Of a DNA stretch of 64,000 bases, positions 13,339 to 21,705 are shown piece after piece. The DNA comes from Eisenbergiella porci (GTDB lineage: Bacteria; Bacillota; Clostridia; Lachnospirales; Lachnospiraceae). The stretch covers positions 52,704-116,703 of the forward strand of contig NZ_VUMI01000014.1 of NCBI RefSeq assembly GCF_009696275.1. The letters are read 5' to 3'. The translations under genes and the position numbers were made by a program. Numbering within the stretch: position 1 is the stretch's first letter; the number at the start of each line of letters is the position of its first letter. The notes below the pieces were generated by a model. The model did not search any database. It had not been told where the DNA came from and saw nothing but the letters and a program-made list of their open reading frames with translations.

Positions 13339-14601
13339 CTAGTTTTCCGGAACAGCAACATAGCCTTCCTCATCTATCTGCACCTTTGGTGACAGGCTGC
13401 GCATATGGCCGATGACTCTGGCTTTTTCTGTTCCCTCGTGTATTGTTGTCCTGCAGTCCTTCTGCAGAGCCGGGATAAACTGGAAGCTTTTCAGGCTGCC
13501 CGATTCCTCATCCAGGATCGCCCTTACAAGACAGGTGTCCTGTGTTTTGGAGTTAAAAAGGAAATTGCCCAGGCTGTAGATAACCGGCGTATTCCCGATA
13601 TAGTCTATCCCCTGAAGGACATGGGGATGGTCGCCTATAATCAAATCTGCCCCGGCAGCCGCAATCCGGGGCGCCTGTTCCTTTTGCGCCCAGTCCAGCT
13701 CGGTGGTGCTTTCCGTTCCCCAGTGAATGTAGACAACCACAAAATCGCTGTTTGCTTTTGCTTCCGAAACAGCCTGAAGCAGCATGTCCACATCCCTGCA
13801 CCGGAATACACCGGGAGAGGTTTCCGTGGCCCCTTTGGTGTCGGGGTTGTCCACTCTTTCTATCTGTGTTGCGGAAAGAAAGGCAATTTTTAAATCTCCG
13901 GCGATATAGTAGACGGGCCGCACCGCCTCCGCCAGATTCCTGCCCGCCCCTGCATAGGGCATCCCGATGGACTGCAGCGTATCAAGCGTATCCGTCAGGG
14001 AAACCTCGCCGTAATCGTAGGCGTGGTTGTTGGCAAGGGACACCAGATCCACCCCCATGTCATGCAGAAGCGACGCATGGGCCGGATCGGCCCGGAAGGT
14101 GAAGGCCTTTCCCGGAGTGGGCGCGCCTCTTTTGGTATAGGTAAATTCATTGTTCACCATAAAAATATCCGTGTCCCGCATCACTCCCAGCAGTCCGGAA
14201 TCAATGCTTCCTTCAATCCCCTGTCCTCTGCTCTTCATTTTGGCCATAATGCTGTAGCCGTCATCAAACAGAATATCGCCGGCAAAAACAAGGGATACCT
14301 CGCCTTCAGCCGCAGGCGTTATAGTATAGATGTTCTGCTGTGCCATAAGCTCCGGGTTATTGAGGATATCCGCATACTTCCCCTGTTCTGTTTCTGCGGC
14401 CGTTTCCGTTTCCGCGTCATTTCCGCCGAACAGCGAGAACACTTCACCCTCCACGGTCACAGCCGCCAGAACCATTCCCCTGTTTCCCAGGAAAGCCCAG
14501 CTCACAAGCAATACCACGCTGCCCACGGCAATGGTGATGAGCATAGTCAGCAAAAAGATGCTTACTCTCCCGTTCTTTCTTCTCTTTCTTTTCCCTGCCA
14601 T
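13339..14601 (-). CDS. CapA/PgsA-family metallophosphatase-like protein
   Basis: About 420 residues. A basic N terminus (MAGKRKRRKNG) and a membrane anchor at about residues 12-38 put the catalytic domain outside the cell. Family landmarks are VFAGDILFDDGY, SLANNHAYDYG, VVYIHWGTE and LIIGDHPHVLQG, with the Asp/His/Asn set expected of the calcineurin-like fold. Known relatives act in poly-gamma-glutamate or capsule production, and many are uncharacterised. Upstream in-frame codons exist, but AAGG lies 8 bases from the ATG at 14601 and the promoter at 14671-14699 excludes most of them. It is first in the three-gene operon inserted between rplA and rplJ. Confidence 0.85.
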   Translation of the reverse strand: MAGKRKRRKNGRVSIFLLTMLITIAVGSVVLLVSWAFLGNRGMVLAAVTVEGEVFSLFGGNDAETETAAETEQGKYADILNNPELMAQQNIYTITPAAEGEVSLVFAGDILFDDGYSIMAKMKSRGQGIEGSIDSGLLGVMRDTDIFMVNNEFTYTKRGAPTPGKAFTFRADPAHASLLHDMGVDLVSLANNHAYDYGEVSLTDTLDTLQSIGMPYAGAGRNLAEAVRPVYYIAGDLKIAFLSATQIERVDNPDTKGATETSPGVFRCRDVDMLLQAVSEAKANSDFVVVYIHWGTESTTELDWAQKEQAPRIAAAGADLIIGDHPHVLQGIDYIGNTPVIYSLGNFLFNSKTQDTCLVRAILDEESGSLKSFQFIPALQKDCRTTIHEGTEKARVIGHMRSLSPKVQIDEEGYVAVPEN

Positions 14602-14670
14602 GTCCATCACCTTCTTTCTTTTCTGCAGTACAATCCCCCTCTGTACCTCAGTCTTTCTTTCCATGCTATT

Positions 14671-14699
14671 ATTATCAGGGGTAAACGCCATTACGTCAA
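14671..14699 (-). promoter_or_regulatory. sigma-A promoter of the capA-like operon
   Basis: Minus-strand TTGACG (14694-14699) and GATAAT (14671-14676) are 17 bases apart, downstream of the rplA terminator. The inserted operon thus has its own transcription. Confidence 0.7.
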
Positions 14700-14736
14700 G
14701 CCTGTAAAATTCTGCCGCACATATTTCTCCAGGAAC

Positions 14737-14768
14737 AAAAAAAGCGCAGCCGTTCAATCCGGCTGCGC
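14737..14768 (-). terminator. intrinsic terminator of rplKA
   Basis: On the minus strand GCGCAGCCG pairs with CGGCTGCGC (14744-14768) and is followed by seven U. It lies about 20 bases after the rplA stop and separates rplKA from the downstream capA-like operon. Confidence 0.9.
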
Positions 14769-14788
14769 CTGTTTCTTCATCTATAAAA

Positions 14789-15478
14789 TTAATATTTAGC
14801 AACAGATACCTTTACGCCAGGGCCCATTGTGGAAGCCAGGGTGATGCTTCTTAAATACTGTCCCTTCAGAGCTGAAGGTTTTGCCTTTACGATAGCATCC
14901 ATAAGAGCGTTGAAGTTCTCTTCCAGCTTTTCTTCTGTGAAGGAAGCTTTTCCGATCGGCACATGAACGATGTTGGACTTATCAAGTCTGTATTCGATCT
15001 TACCGGCTTTGATATCGTTGATAGCTTTGGTAACGTCCATTGTTACGGTACCGGCCTTCGGGTTGGGCATTAAGCCTTTCGGTCCGAGAACCTTACCAAG
15101 ACGTCCAACTACACCCATCATATCAGGAGTAGCTACAACAACGTCAAAATCAAGCCAGCCTTCATTCTGAATTCTGGGGATGAGCTCATCGCCGCCAACA
15201 TAATCTGCGCCGGCAGCTTCTGCTTCGTTTACTTTATCTCCTTTGGCGAATACCAGAACCTTAACGGTTTTACCGGTTCCGTTAGGAAGCACAACAGCAC
15301 CACGGATCTGCTGCTCAGCATGACGTCCGTCACAGCCTGTTCTGATATGAACTTCGATGGTCTCATCAAATTTGGCTGTTGCTGTTTTCTTTGCTAATGC
15401 GATGGCATCGGTGGGTTCATAAGCGGTAGCGCGGTCTACTAATTTAGCAGCTTCGCTGTATTTTTTACCATGTTTCAT
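14789..15478 (-). CDS. rplA: 50S ribosomal protein L1
   Basis: L1 forms the mobile L1 stalk near the ribosomal E site and can repress its own mRNA. The 229-residue protein starts [16 protein letters not shown] and shows [22 protein letters not shown], the family signature. The ATG at 15478 is preferred over an in-frame TTG two codons earlier because GGAGG is spaced 8 bases from the ATG. It follows rplK and ends in a strong terminator. Confidence 0.97.
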   Translation of the reverse strand: MKHGKKYSEAAKLVDRATAYEPTDAIALAKKTATAKFDETIEVHIRTGCDGRHAEQQIRGAVVLPNGTGKTVKVLVFAKGDKVNEAEAAGADYVGGDELIPRIQNEGWLDFDVVVATPDMMGVVGRLGKVLGPKGLMPNPKAGTVTMDVTKAINDIKAGKIEYRLDKSNIVHVPIGKASFTEEKLEENFNALMDAIVKAKPSALKGQYLRSITLASTMGPGVKVSVAKY

Positions 15479-15567
15479 TTTCAATTCCTCCGTTGGTTAT
15501 TAACGCAGTACTTTTGTTTTCGGCGCGGAAGGCTCCGGGCCGGAATACTGCTCCCAATTAATCAGTT

Positions 15568-15993
15568 TTAGTCTTCTACTACAATACCCATGCTTCTTGC
15601 CGTACCGGCGATCATGCTCATAGCTGATTCCAGAGAGGCAGCATTGAGGTCAGGCATCTTCATTTCTGCGATTTCCTTAACCTTGTCCTTGGAGATAGTT
15701 GCAACTTTGGTCTTGTTCGGCGCACCGGAACCGGACTTCAGATTGCATGCTTTCTTCAGCAGTACTGCAGCAGGCGGAGTCTTTGTTACAAAGCTGAAGC
15801 TTCTGTCTGCGTAAACAGTAATTACAACAGGGATGATTAAATCTCCCTTATCTGCTGTTCTTGCATTGAACTGCTTGGTAAATTCAACGATATTAACACC
15901 GTGCTGTCCAAGAGCAGGACCAACCGGGGGAGCTGGTGTCGCTTTACCAGCAGGAATCTGTAACTTGATGTATCCTGTAACTTTCTTTGCCAT
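15568..15993 (-). CDS. rplK: 50S ribosomal protein L11
   Basis: L11 binds the GTPase-associated centre of 23S rRNA and is needed for the RelA-dependent stringent response. The 141-residue protein has [26 protein letters not shown] near the start and the GTARSMGI end. The ATG at 15993 has AGGAGG 8 bases upstream, so an in-frame GTG three codons earlier is rejected. It is in the rpmG-secE-nusG-rplK-rplA unit. The 145-base gap to nusG carries a short CGCGT/ACGCG hairpin at 16041-16055. Confidence 0.97.
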   Translation of the reverse strand: MAKKVTGYIKLQIPAGKATPAPPVGPALGQHGVNIVEFTKQFNARTADKGDLIIPVVITVYADRSFSFVTKTPPAAVLLKKACNLKSGSGAPNKTKVATISKDKVKEIAEMKMPDLNAASLESAMSMIAGTARSMGIVVED

Positions 15994-16138
15994 GTCAGGC
16001 ACCTCCTAAATATAATGTGGTATGGCGCAGCCATAATGCACGCGTTTCAAACGCGCGGCCCGTCCCCTTCCGGGAAACCTCCGGCGGAGCCAGGGCACTG
16101 CTTCCACAGTTTAACGGATTTCTCCATTAAACGTCAGA

Positions 16139-16657
16139 CTATTGTAATTTACGAACCTCTGCAAAGCTGATTTCCACAGGGGTTTCCCTTCCGAACAGCT
16201 CTACATTTATCGTAGCGGTCTGCTTGCCGTAGTCAATTCTCTGCACAAGCCCGACCGTATCCTTCCATGCTCCTGCAACAACGACGATGGTATCGCCCTC
16301 TGCAAAATCAATGGAAACATTCTCCGTTTTAATGCCAAGCGGCTTCATTTCCGCTTCTGTAAGCGGCACCGGTTTGCTTCCCGGTCCTACAAACCCTGTC
16401 ACGCCTCTGGTATTACGTACGACATACCAGGTATCATCATTCATGACCATGTTAATCAGGACATAGCCGGGGAACATCTTCTTCTGGACTGTTTTCTTAG
16501 CTCCGTTCTTCATCTCCACAACATCCTGCATGGGGACACGGACCTCCAGAATTTCTTCTTCCAGGTGCCTGTTCTCAATTGTCTTTTCAATGTTGGCCTT
16601 TACCTTATTCTCATATCCGGAATAAGTGTGGACCACATACCAGTTTGCTTCTGCCAT
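16139..16657 (-). CDS. nusG: transcription termination/antitermination factor NusG
   Basis: NusG binds the clamp of RNA polymerase and modulates pausing and termination. The 172-residue protein begins NWYVVHTYSGYENKVK, has KKMFPGYVLI and ends with a KOW domain (EGDTIVVVAGAWKDTVGLVQRID). Its length is as expected. It lies 15 bases after secE. Confidence 0.98.
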   Translation of the reverse strand: MAEANWYVVHTYSGYENKVKANIEKTIENRHLEEEILEVRVPMQDVVEMKNGAKKTVQKKMFPGYVLINMVMNDDTWYVVRNTRGVTGFVGPGSKPVPLTEAEMKPLGIKTENVSIDFAEGDTIVVVAGAWKDTVGLVQRIDYGKQTATINVELFGRETPVEISFAEVRKLQ

Positions 16658-16672
16658 ACGTTCACCCCACTG

Positions 16673-16879
16673 TTATTTTACAAGGAAATCAACTGCATAC
16701 TGAAGGATCATGTCCAAAACGGCAATGATGCCTCCGAGTACAATTGAAATTCCTACAACAGCGGCGGACTGTTTCAACAGCAGTTCTCTGTCCGGCCATG
16801 TGACTTTCTTGAATTCTGCTTTCACACCATCAAAGAATTTCGGCTTGGACGTCTTTTCTTCACTTGAGGAATTTCCCAT
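16673..16879 (-). CDS. secE: preprotein translocase subunit SecE
   Basis: Single-span SecE clamps the SecY channel. The 68-residue protein has a polar N terminus, the conserved KAEFKKVTWPDRELL motif and one C-terminal membrane helix. The ATG at 16879 is preferred over an in-frame GTG three codons earlier because AGAGAGG is spaced 8 bases from it. Confidence 0.95.
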   Translation of the reverse strand: MGNSSSEEKTSKPKFFDGVKAEFKKVTWPDRELLLKQSAAVVGISIVLGGIIAVLDMILQYAVDFLVK

Positions 16880-16908
16880 TACCTGCACCTCTCTGTCCGT
16901 CTGGCTGA

Positions 16909-17058
16909 TTATTTGGTTTCTTTGTGCGTTGTGTGCTTCTTGCAGAATCTGCAGTACTTGCTTGTTTCCATTCTGTCAGGATGTGTCTTCTTATCCTTTG
17001 TTGTGTTGTAGTTACGCTGCTTGCACTCTGTACATGCCAATGTGATTCTTGTACGCAT
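16909..17058 (-). CDS. rpmG: 50S ribosomal protein L33
   Basis: A short 49-residue gene read directly on the minus strand: it starts [17 protein letters not shown] and ends [10 protein letters not shown]. It keeps the two CxxC pairs (CTEC, CRFC) of zinc-binding L33. A GGTGGAGG site precedes the ATG. It is the first gene of the rpmG-secE-nusG-rplK-rplA unit. Confidence 0.95.
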   Translation of the reverse strand: MRTRITLACTECKQRNYNTTKDKKTHPDRMETSKYCRFCKKHTTHKETK

Positions 17059-17240
17059 GGTATTCCACCTCCACCTTTTTCTCTGTTAACCTATATTGTC
17101 TCACGTAAGCTTCTCGTCTTGATTCATTCTCTGAACGCCGACAACCGCCCGTGGTCAACACCCTCACGGGCTATTGACATAACTGGTCTTTTCGGAATTT
17201 TAAGCATAAAAAAAAGACCTAAATCTCATCTCGCCTTATG

Positions 17241-17270
17241 ACTATAGCACACAGTACCGCCGAAAGTCAA
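17241..17270 (-). promoter_or_regulatory. sigma-A promoter of rpmG-secE-nusG-rplKA
   Basis: Minus-strand TTGACT (17265-17270) and TATAGT (17241-17246) with an 18-base spacer. It lies between giant hairpin element 1 and rpmG. The rest of 17059-17240 contains only leader sequence with an oligo-U stretch (17210-17216 on the complement). Confidence 0.75.
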
Positions 17271-17292
17271 GCTTTTTTAGAGGAGGGAGGGA

Positions 17293-17556
17293 GGATTTTG
17301 TATGAGGCTTGGGCGGCGGAGCGGTGGCGGGGCAGGGGGCGGACGGGGGAAGGGCGGGGGCCGGGTTTTTCATGGGCCAGTCAGGCCGGGCATTGCGATG
17401 AGCCTTGGGCGAAAAATTGTGTCAGGGTCCTTCCACAATTTTTAAGTCTCATCTCCATGGCCTGAAGATGGTCCCATGAAAAACCCGGCCCCCGCCCTTC
17501 CCCCGTCCGCCCCCTGCCCCGCCACCGCTCCGCCGCCCAAGCCTCATACAAAATCC
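17293..17556. repeat. giant palindromic element 1 with structured core
   Basis: A perfect 84-bp inverted repeat (17293-17376 and 17473-17556) encloses a 96-nt interior. The arms are very G-rich on the left and C-rich on the right. The interior holds a core (17381-17465) that is >85% identical to the core of element 2 and folds into nested stems: TCAGGCC/GGCCTGA, GATGAG/CTCATC and AAAAATTGTG/CACAATTTTT. Two of the stems differ from element 2 by compensatory changes. It begins 70 bases beyond the PPTase stop, the last gene of the NRPS operon, and may terminate or cap that transcript. Apparent open frames inside it are by-products of the palindrome. Its nature is unknown. Confidence 0.9.
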
Positions 17557-17625
17557 CGGCCGCCCTGAACTTATGTGATATGCTGGGCGCTCGCAGAGAT
17601 GCCTGTGTCCGGCCGATTGTGTCAC

Positions 17626-18294
17626 TCACTGCGTTTCGTAATGAATTATGACGTTGTCGATGCGGGGGGCGCAGAGGGAGAGGCTGTAGTCTGGATGGAA
17701 GGGGATGGATTTTAGTTGGGCGCCGTTGATTTCGGCGGCGGGGGCGGTTGGGGCGGCGGCGGTGAAGGAGGCGAAGTTTTCGTCGATGCCCTGGCCGGTG
17801 TATTTGACGTAGCTTTCTTTGGCGGCCCAGATGTCGAAAAAGTCACGGTAGGCGCAGCGTCGGAGGTATTCGTTTTCCTGGGGGTGGAAAAAACGGGAGG
17901 ATATGCGTTCTTTTCTTCCTTTGGTGTGGAGCTGGAGATCCAGGCCCACTTCAGTGGGAGCCATGGCGCAGGCCCAGTATTCGCCGCTGTGGCTGATGGA
18001 AAAGTGGAGCCAGGGGCAGTCGGGGAAGTAGGGCTTGCCATGGCTGCCTTTTTGTGTGCGCCAGGATGGGGCGGGCGGCTGGCCGGGGGCAAATGAAAGG
18101 CAGGCGGGGCTGTGCTGCGTCAGGTAGTGGGTGGCTGCGCGGGCGAGGAGGGCAGAGGAAAGGAGCTTTGCCTGTTGTTTGGGCGTATCCTCTGCCAGTA
18201 TTTTGCCGGAGGCTCCGTTTTCATTTTTATTTTCGTTTTTGTTTCCTTTTATATGGTAGATATAGAGGACGATTTCCCCTTTTTGTGTTTCCAT
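17626..18294 (-). CDS. Sfp-type 4'-phosphopantetheinyl transferase
   Basis: Transfers phosphopantetheine from CoA to the serine of carrier proteins, converting apo-ACP and NRPS T domains to active forms. The 222-residue protein has the Sfp-family order: GKPYF, FSISHSGEYW, VGLDLQ near residue 115 (Mg2+ site), RFFHPQENEYL, and WAAKESYVKYTGQGI near residue 155. The ATG follows the ACP stop codon with no gap, so the two are translationally coupled. It is the last gene of the NRPS operon, where it is expected to prime T1, T2 and the free ACP. Confidence 0.93.
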   Translation of the reverse strand: METQKGEIVLYIYHIKGNKNENKNENGASGKILAEDTPKQQAKLLSSALLARAATHYLTQHSPACLSFAPGQPPAPSWRTQKGSHGKPYFPDCPWLHFSISHSGEYWACAMAPTEVGLDLQLHTKGRKERISSRFFHPQENEYLRRCAYRDFFDIWAAKESYVKYTGQGIDENFASFTAAAPTAPAAEINGAQLKSIPFHPDYSLSLCAPRIDNVIIHYETQ

Positions 18295-18522
18295 TTATAC
18301 TTCAAGTCCTCTTTCCTGCATGTAGGCGATGACGTCCTTTACCTGATGCAGCTTCCAGACGTCCCGGGTGGGTATCGTCGTATCAAAATATTCCTCAAAT
18401 GCGCTTACAATATTCATAAGTTCAAAAGAATTCAGGCCCAGATCCTGGACGAAGTCCGTTTCATAGTTGAGATTCGTTTTTCCGGTAACGTGGAAAACAA
18501 TCTTCTGAATGAGTTCCAGCAC
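18295..18522 (-). CDS. acyl carrier protein of the NRPS operon
   Basis: A free-standing 75-residue carrier protein with the phosphopantetheine site DLGLNSFEL (Ser32). It starts with GTG, with AAAGGAG 7 bases upstream, 13 bases after the acyl-AMP ligase. Next to that ligase and a starter-position condensation domain, its likely job is to carry a fatty or carboxylic acyl group for N-acylation of the first amino acid. The assignment to this pathway is an inference from gene order. Confidence 0.9.
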   Translation of the reverse strand: MLELIQKIVFHVTGKTNLNYETDFVQDLGLNSFELMNIVSAFEEYFDTTIPTRDVWKLHQVKDVIAYMQERGLEV

Positions 18523-18535
18523 GATAAATCTCCTT

Positions 18536-20197
18536 TCAGACCATATGTCTTTTTATTTTTTTTGATGCTGTCTTTGAAAATTCCTGCTCCCTGATATTTA
18601 CCATCTGGATCTGCTGGTAAATGGGCAGGTGTTCGTTTATGCTGTTGATTTCCGCCTGGAGCTGTTCCAGTATTTCATAGGAAGAAAGGCCCTTGGCGCG
18701 TTCCGGATCAGGGTATATGCTGGCGGCCAGCTTTACGTCGTCGGCGGATGCACCGCTGGCGGCCCCGTAAACGAGAACATCCTTTACCAAAGGGATCACG
18801 CTGATTTTTTCTTCCAGCTTTTCGGGGGAAACTTTCTTGCCGTTTTTAAAAACTATAAGGTTTTTCTTGCGGCCGGTAATATAAAGGAAGCCTTCCCTGC
18901 TCAGATGGCCCAGGTCGCCGGTACGGAACCATTCGCCTTCCATAACCTCGGCGGTAAGCTCAGGAGCCTTGTAGTAGCCGTTCATAACGGATTTTCCGCG
19001 GACCCAGATTTCCTCATCCACGATTTTCACCTCGCAGCATGGCAGCACGTAGCCTACGGAGTCCATATCGTAAGAATAGTTGCTGTTTACCGCCACCAGG
19101 GGGGAGCATTCGGTGATTCCGTAGCCCTGGAGGACGAGAATTCCCAGCAGGAGGAATTCTTCTGCTATTTCCCGGCTCAGGTGGGCGCCTCCGCATATGA
19201 TGATGTGCAGGGAGCCAACGCATTTTTCACGGATCTCATCCAGGATTTTACTGCACTTATGGATGCCGACCCTGCGCAGGATTTTATGGATTTTGAGCAG
19301 GCGGCGCAGGCCGTCGGCCTTGCCTTCCTTCTCCGCATTCAGCCACAGCTGGTTATGGATGGCTTCGATCATGAGGGGGACGGTGAGCATGGAGTCGGCA
19401 TGGGCCAGATGGAGATCGCGCATGACTGTTTTCAGATCACCGTTGATGATTAGCTGGGCCCCTCTGACCATAGTGGCCAGCACCGCGCAGGTCATGCCAT
19501 AGGTATGGTAAAAGGGCAGGGAGGAGAAAACCCGCTGTTCTGCGGAAACATATACGCTGGAATCGCTGGCATTATGCAGGATGGCCTGATGGCTGAGCAT
19601 AACCGGCTTGGAAGCGCTGGTGGTTCCTGAGGTGAAAACAATGGCTGCGGTCTGTCTTGCTTCAATATCCATACAGCGCCATGGCTGCTTTCCGTCTGCC
19701 AGGAGCGCCCTGCCTTCCTCCCGCAGGCTGCGGCAGGTTAGCGCACTGCTGCCCTTCTGCTCGCCCAGCATGGCAAACAGCCGGATTCTTTCTTTTCCTT
19801 CGGGAATGCTTTCACAGATGGGAAGGCAGACATCGGAGGCAAATACGGCCTCAGCCTCGGCCATCTGCATCATCTGCCAGATGCTGTCGTCCGCCTGTTC
19901 CGCGTCTATGCATACCGCAATTCCGCCGGATGCGGCGACGGCGAGGTAGGTGATGATCCAGTCATAGCTGTTTTCCCCTACCAGGGCGATATTTTTACCG
20001 GCCAGGCCGCGGTGGTAAAGGGCCTCCTTCAGCTGTCTCACATCCTCCGCAGTCTCACGGAAGCTGCGGCACATTTCCGTTTTATTTCTCAGGAACCAGG
20101 AAATCGCGGGTCTGTCACCGAACTCTTTTTCTATTCCCTCCATAAAGGCATCGAAGGTATCATAATGGGTTACCTGATTGCGCGGGAAATTTTTCAT
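18536..20197 (-). CDS. acyl-AMP ligase (fatty acid:ACP ligase type)
   Basis: A 553-residue ANL-superfamily enzyme that activates a carboxylic acid as acyl-AMP. Motifs in order: IVFTSGTTSASKPVMLSH (ATP loop), FYHTYGMT, QGYGITECSP, GEWFRTGDLG, ITGRKKNLIVFKNGKKVSPEKLE, and a C-terminal KTASKKIKR lysine. It resembles long-chain acyl-CoA synthetases. The adjacent ACP suggests the acyl acceptor is the carrier protein rather than CoA, though CoA cannot be excluded. Its ATG overlaps the stop of the response regulator (ATGA), showing translational coupling. Confidence 0.88.
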   Translation of the reverse strand: MKNFPRNQVTHYDTFDAFMEGIEKEFGDRPAISWFLRNKTEMCRSFRETAEDVRQLKEALYHRGLAGKNIALVGENSYDWIITYLAVAASGGIAVCIDAEQADDSIWQMMQMAEAEAVFASDVCLPICESIPEGKERIRLFAMLGEQKGSSALTCRSLREEGRALLADGKQPWRCMDIEARQTAAIVFTSGTTSASKPVMLSHQAILHNASDSSVYVSAEQRVFSSLPFYHTYGMTCAVLATMVRGAQLIINGDLKTVMRDLHLAHADSMLTVPLMIEAIHNQLWLNAEKEGKADGLRRLLKIHKILRRVGIHKCSKILDEIREKCVGSLHIIICGGAHLSREIAEEFLLLGILVLQGYGITECSPLVAVNSNYSYDMDSVGYVLPCCEVKIVDEEIWVRGKSVMNGYYKAPELTAEVMEGEWFRTGDLGHLSREGFLYITGRKKNLIVFKNGKKVSPEKLEEKISVIPLVKDVLVYGAASGASADDVKLAASIYPDPERAKGLSSYEILEQLQAEINSINEHLPIYQQIQMVNIREQEFSKTASKKIKRHMV

Positions 20198-21705
20198 TCA
20201 TTTTCTCCTTCTTCTTCTTCTTCAACTGCTTTGCCGGTTCCGTATTTCTCCATTGCTTTTTCCTCACCCATTTCATCCAGCATTTCCAGGAAGGCGTCCA
20301 CCACCTCGGGTGAAAACTGTGTCCCTTTTCCCCGCCGCAGTTCGTCCAGGGCCTGTGCCAGGGACAGATTGCTTCGGTAATGCCGGTGGGATGTCATGGC
20401 GTCAAAGGAATCCGCAACGGCAATAATTTTGGATTCCTCGGGTATTGCATCCCCCTTCAGTCCATCCGGATATCCTCTGCCGTCAATCCATTCGTGATGG
20501 GAACGGACAATGGGCACCACATCGTTGAACAGGGTTATGGCGGAAAGGATTTTTGCGCCCTTGCCGGAATGCTTTTTGATGTTCGCATATTCCTCTTCGT
20601 TCAGCTTGTCCGGCTTTAAGAGAATTTTATCCGAAATGCCGACCTTACCGATGTCATGGAACAGGCCGGCCAGACGGATTCTCTCTATGGTATGTTTATC
20701 CTTTTTCATCTGTCCCGCAATATCTGCCGCAATGGCGGAAACCCTGTCGGAATGGCCTCTGGTGTAAATATCTCTTTCATCCACGATGGTTCGCATGGCA
20801 TTGATGATTTCCACATAGCTTTCGTTCAGCTGCTCGTAAGCCTTGGTCAGTTCTTCATTCTTGGTGCTGACCAGCCGGTGGAGCTGGCTGTTATGCAGTG
20901 CTGAGGATATCTGGCGGATATAGATTTCCATCATCTGCACCTGGACGTATTCCGGGGATACGCCCGGATCGGTTCCCAGGATTCCTATGATTTTATGCTC
21001 CTCATCCTCGATGGGCGCAAGCAGCATATCAGCAAGGGTGATAACCTTCTGCCCGTCAAAATGTGCGTTTTTTACAATATCCCTCACTTCCTCCTCAGTG
21101 ATATCTCCCAGGATGTGCAGTTCATTTTCCCCTTGGGAGGCTGTAAAATCCGATATCATGAAAAAGCTTCTGTCTCCCTGGAAAATATTCAGGGTGATAC
21201 TGAGAATGCTTTCATAAATGGAACGGGTGTTGTCCAGATCATAAATCTGGGGCAGGGCCTCCATCATGAGGGACAGGCCGTTTTTATAATTCTGTATGAT
21301 ACGCATCTGGGAAATGGATTTTACGCAGGACTCCACAAGCAGCTCCAGCTGGTCAAAGCGGTCGCTTTTCTCGTAGTAGCCCTGTATATCCAGGTCACGG
21401 ATGGTTTTAATTGGCGGTGCCATGCTTTTATGTCCGGTCAGCAGTATGATGTAGATTTCTTTGTTGAATCTTCTGATTTCCTCCACCACCTGATCTCCGC
21501 AAACGGGAGACATCAGGAAATCCAGCAGCAGGATATCGTATTTTCCGTTTCTTACCTGTTCAATTGCCTGATAAGGGTCATTCACCACATCTACGTAATA
21601 GCCGGAGCGCTGGAAATAGGCCTGCAGCGTGGATGTCATGATATAATCGTCATCCAGCGTCAGGATTCGGAAATCTTTATGCAGCGTTCTCCTGTTTTTT
21701 CTCAT
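20194..21705 (-). CDS. REC / HD-GYP response regulator
   Basis: A 503-residue regulator. The receiver domain (about residues 12-130) has the acidic pair D18-D19 and phosphoacceptor D62 (ILLLDF). A middle region of ~150 residues resembles a GAF-like sensor, then a coiled segment, then an HD-GYP domain with FHDIGK near residue 350, KKHSGKGA, VRSHHEW and GRGYPDGL near 410. HD-GYP domains of this type are known as cyclic di-GMP phosphodiesterases. An acidic tail ends the protein. The ATG overlaps the kinase stop by 4 bases, so this is very likely the kinase's partner, and its stop overlaps the acyl-AMP ligase start. There is no DNA-binding domain, so output is presumably through c-di-GMP. Confidence 0.9.
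   Translation of the reverse strand: MRKNRRTLHKDFRILTLDDDYIMTSTLQAYFQRSGYYVDVVNDPYQAIEQVRNGKYDILLLDFLMSPVCGDQVVEEIRRFNKEIYIILLTGHKSMAPPIKTIRDLDIQGYYEKSDRFDQLELLVESCVKSISQMRIIQNYKNGLSLMMEALPQIYDLDNTRSIYESILSITLNIFQGDRSFFMISDFTASQGENELHILGDITEEEVRDIVKNAHFDGQKVITLADMLLAPIEDEEHKIIGILGTDPGVSPEYVQVQMMEIYIRQISSALHNSQLHRLVSTKNEELTKAYEQLNESYVEIINAMRTIVDERDIYTRGHSDRVSAIAADIAGQMKKDKHTIERIRLAGLFHDIGKVGISDKILLKPDKLNEEEYANIKKHSGKGAKILSAITLFNDVVPIVRSHHEWIDGRGYPDGLKGDAIPEESKIIAVADSFDAMTSHRHYRSNLSLAQALDELRRGKGTQFSPEVVDAFLEMLDEMGEEKAMEKYGTGKAVEEEEEGENE

Noticed and set aside
14602..14802. CapA-like protein starting upstream within the rplA terminator
   Set aside because: The added residues would be encoded by the rplA terminator and the operon's own promoter; the ATG at 14601 has correct spacing to AAGG.
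17381..17465. Core of elements 1 and 2 as a retron msr-msd or self-cleaving ribozyme
   Set aside because: No reverse transcriptase is encoded nearby, and I could not find the conserved bases of hammerhead, twister, hatchet or pistol motifs.
17293..17556. Element 1 as an ordinary intrinsic terminator or insertion sequence remnant
   Set aside because: The arms are far too long and GC-rich, no U-run follows, there is no transposase or target duplication, and the conserved part is the core rather than the ends.
17238..17629. Short open frames on both strands with near-identical Gly/Arg/Trp-rich peptides
   Set aside because: They arise because the 84-bp arms of element 1 are perfect reverse complements; there is no start signal or plausible protein.
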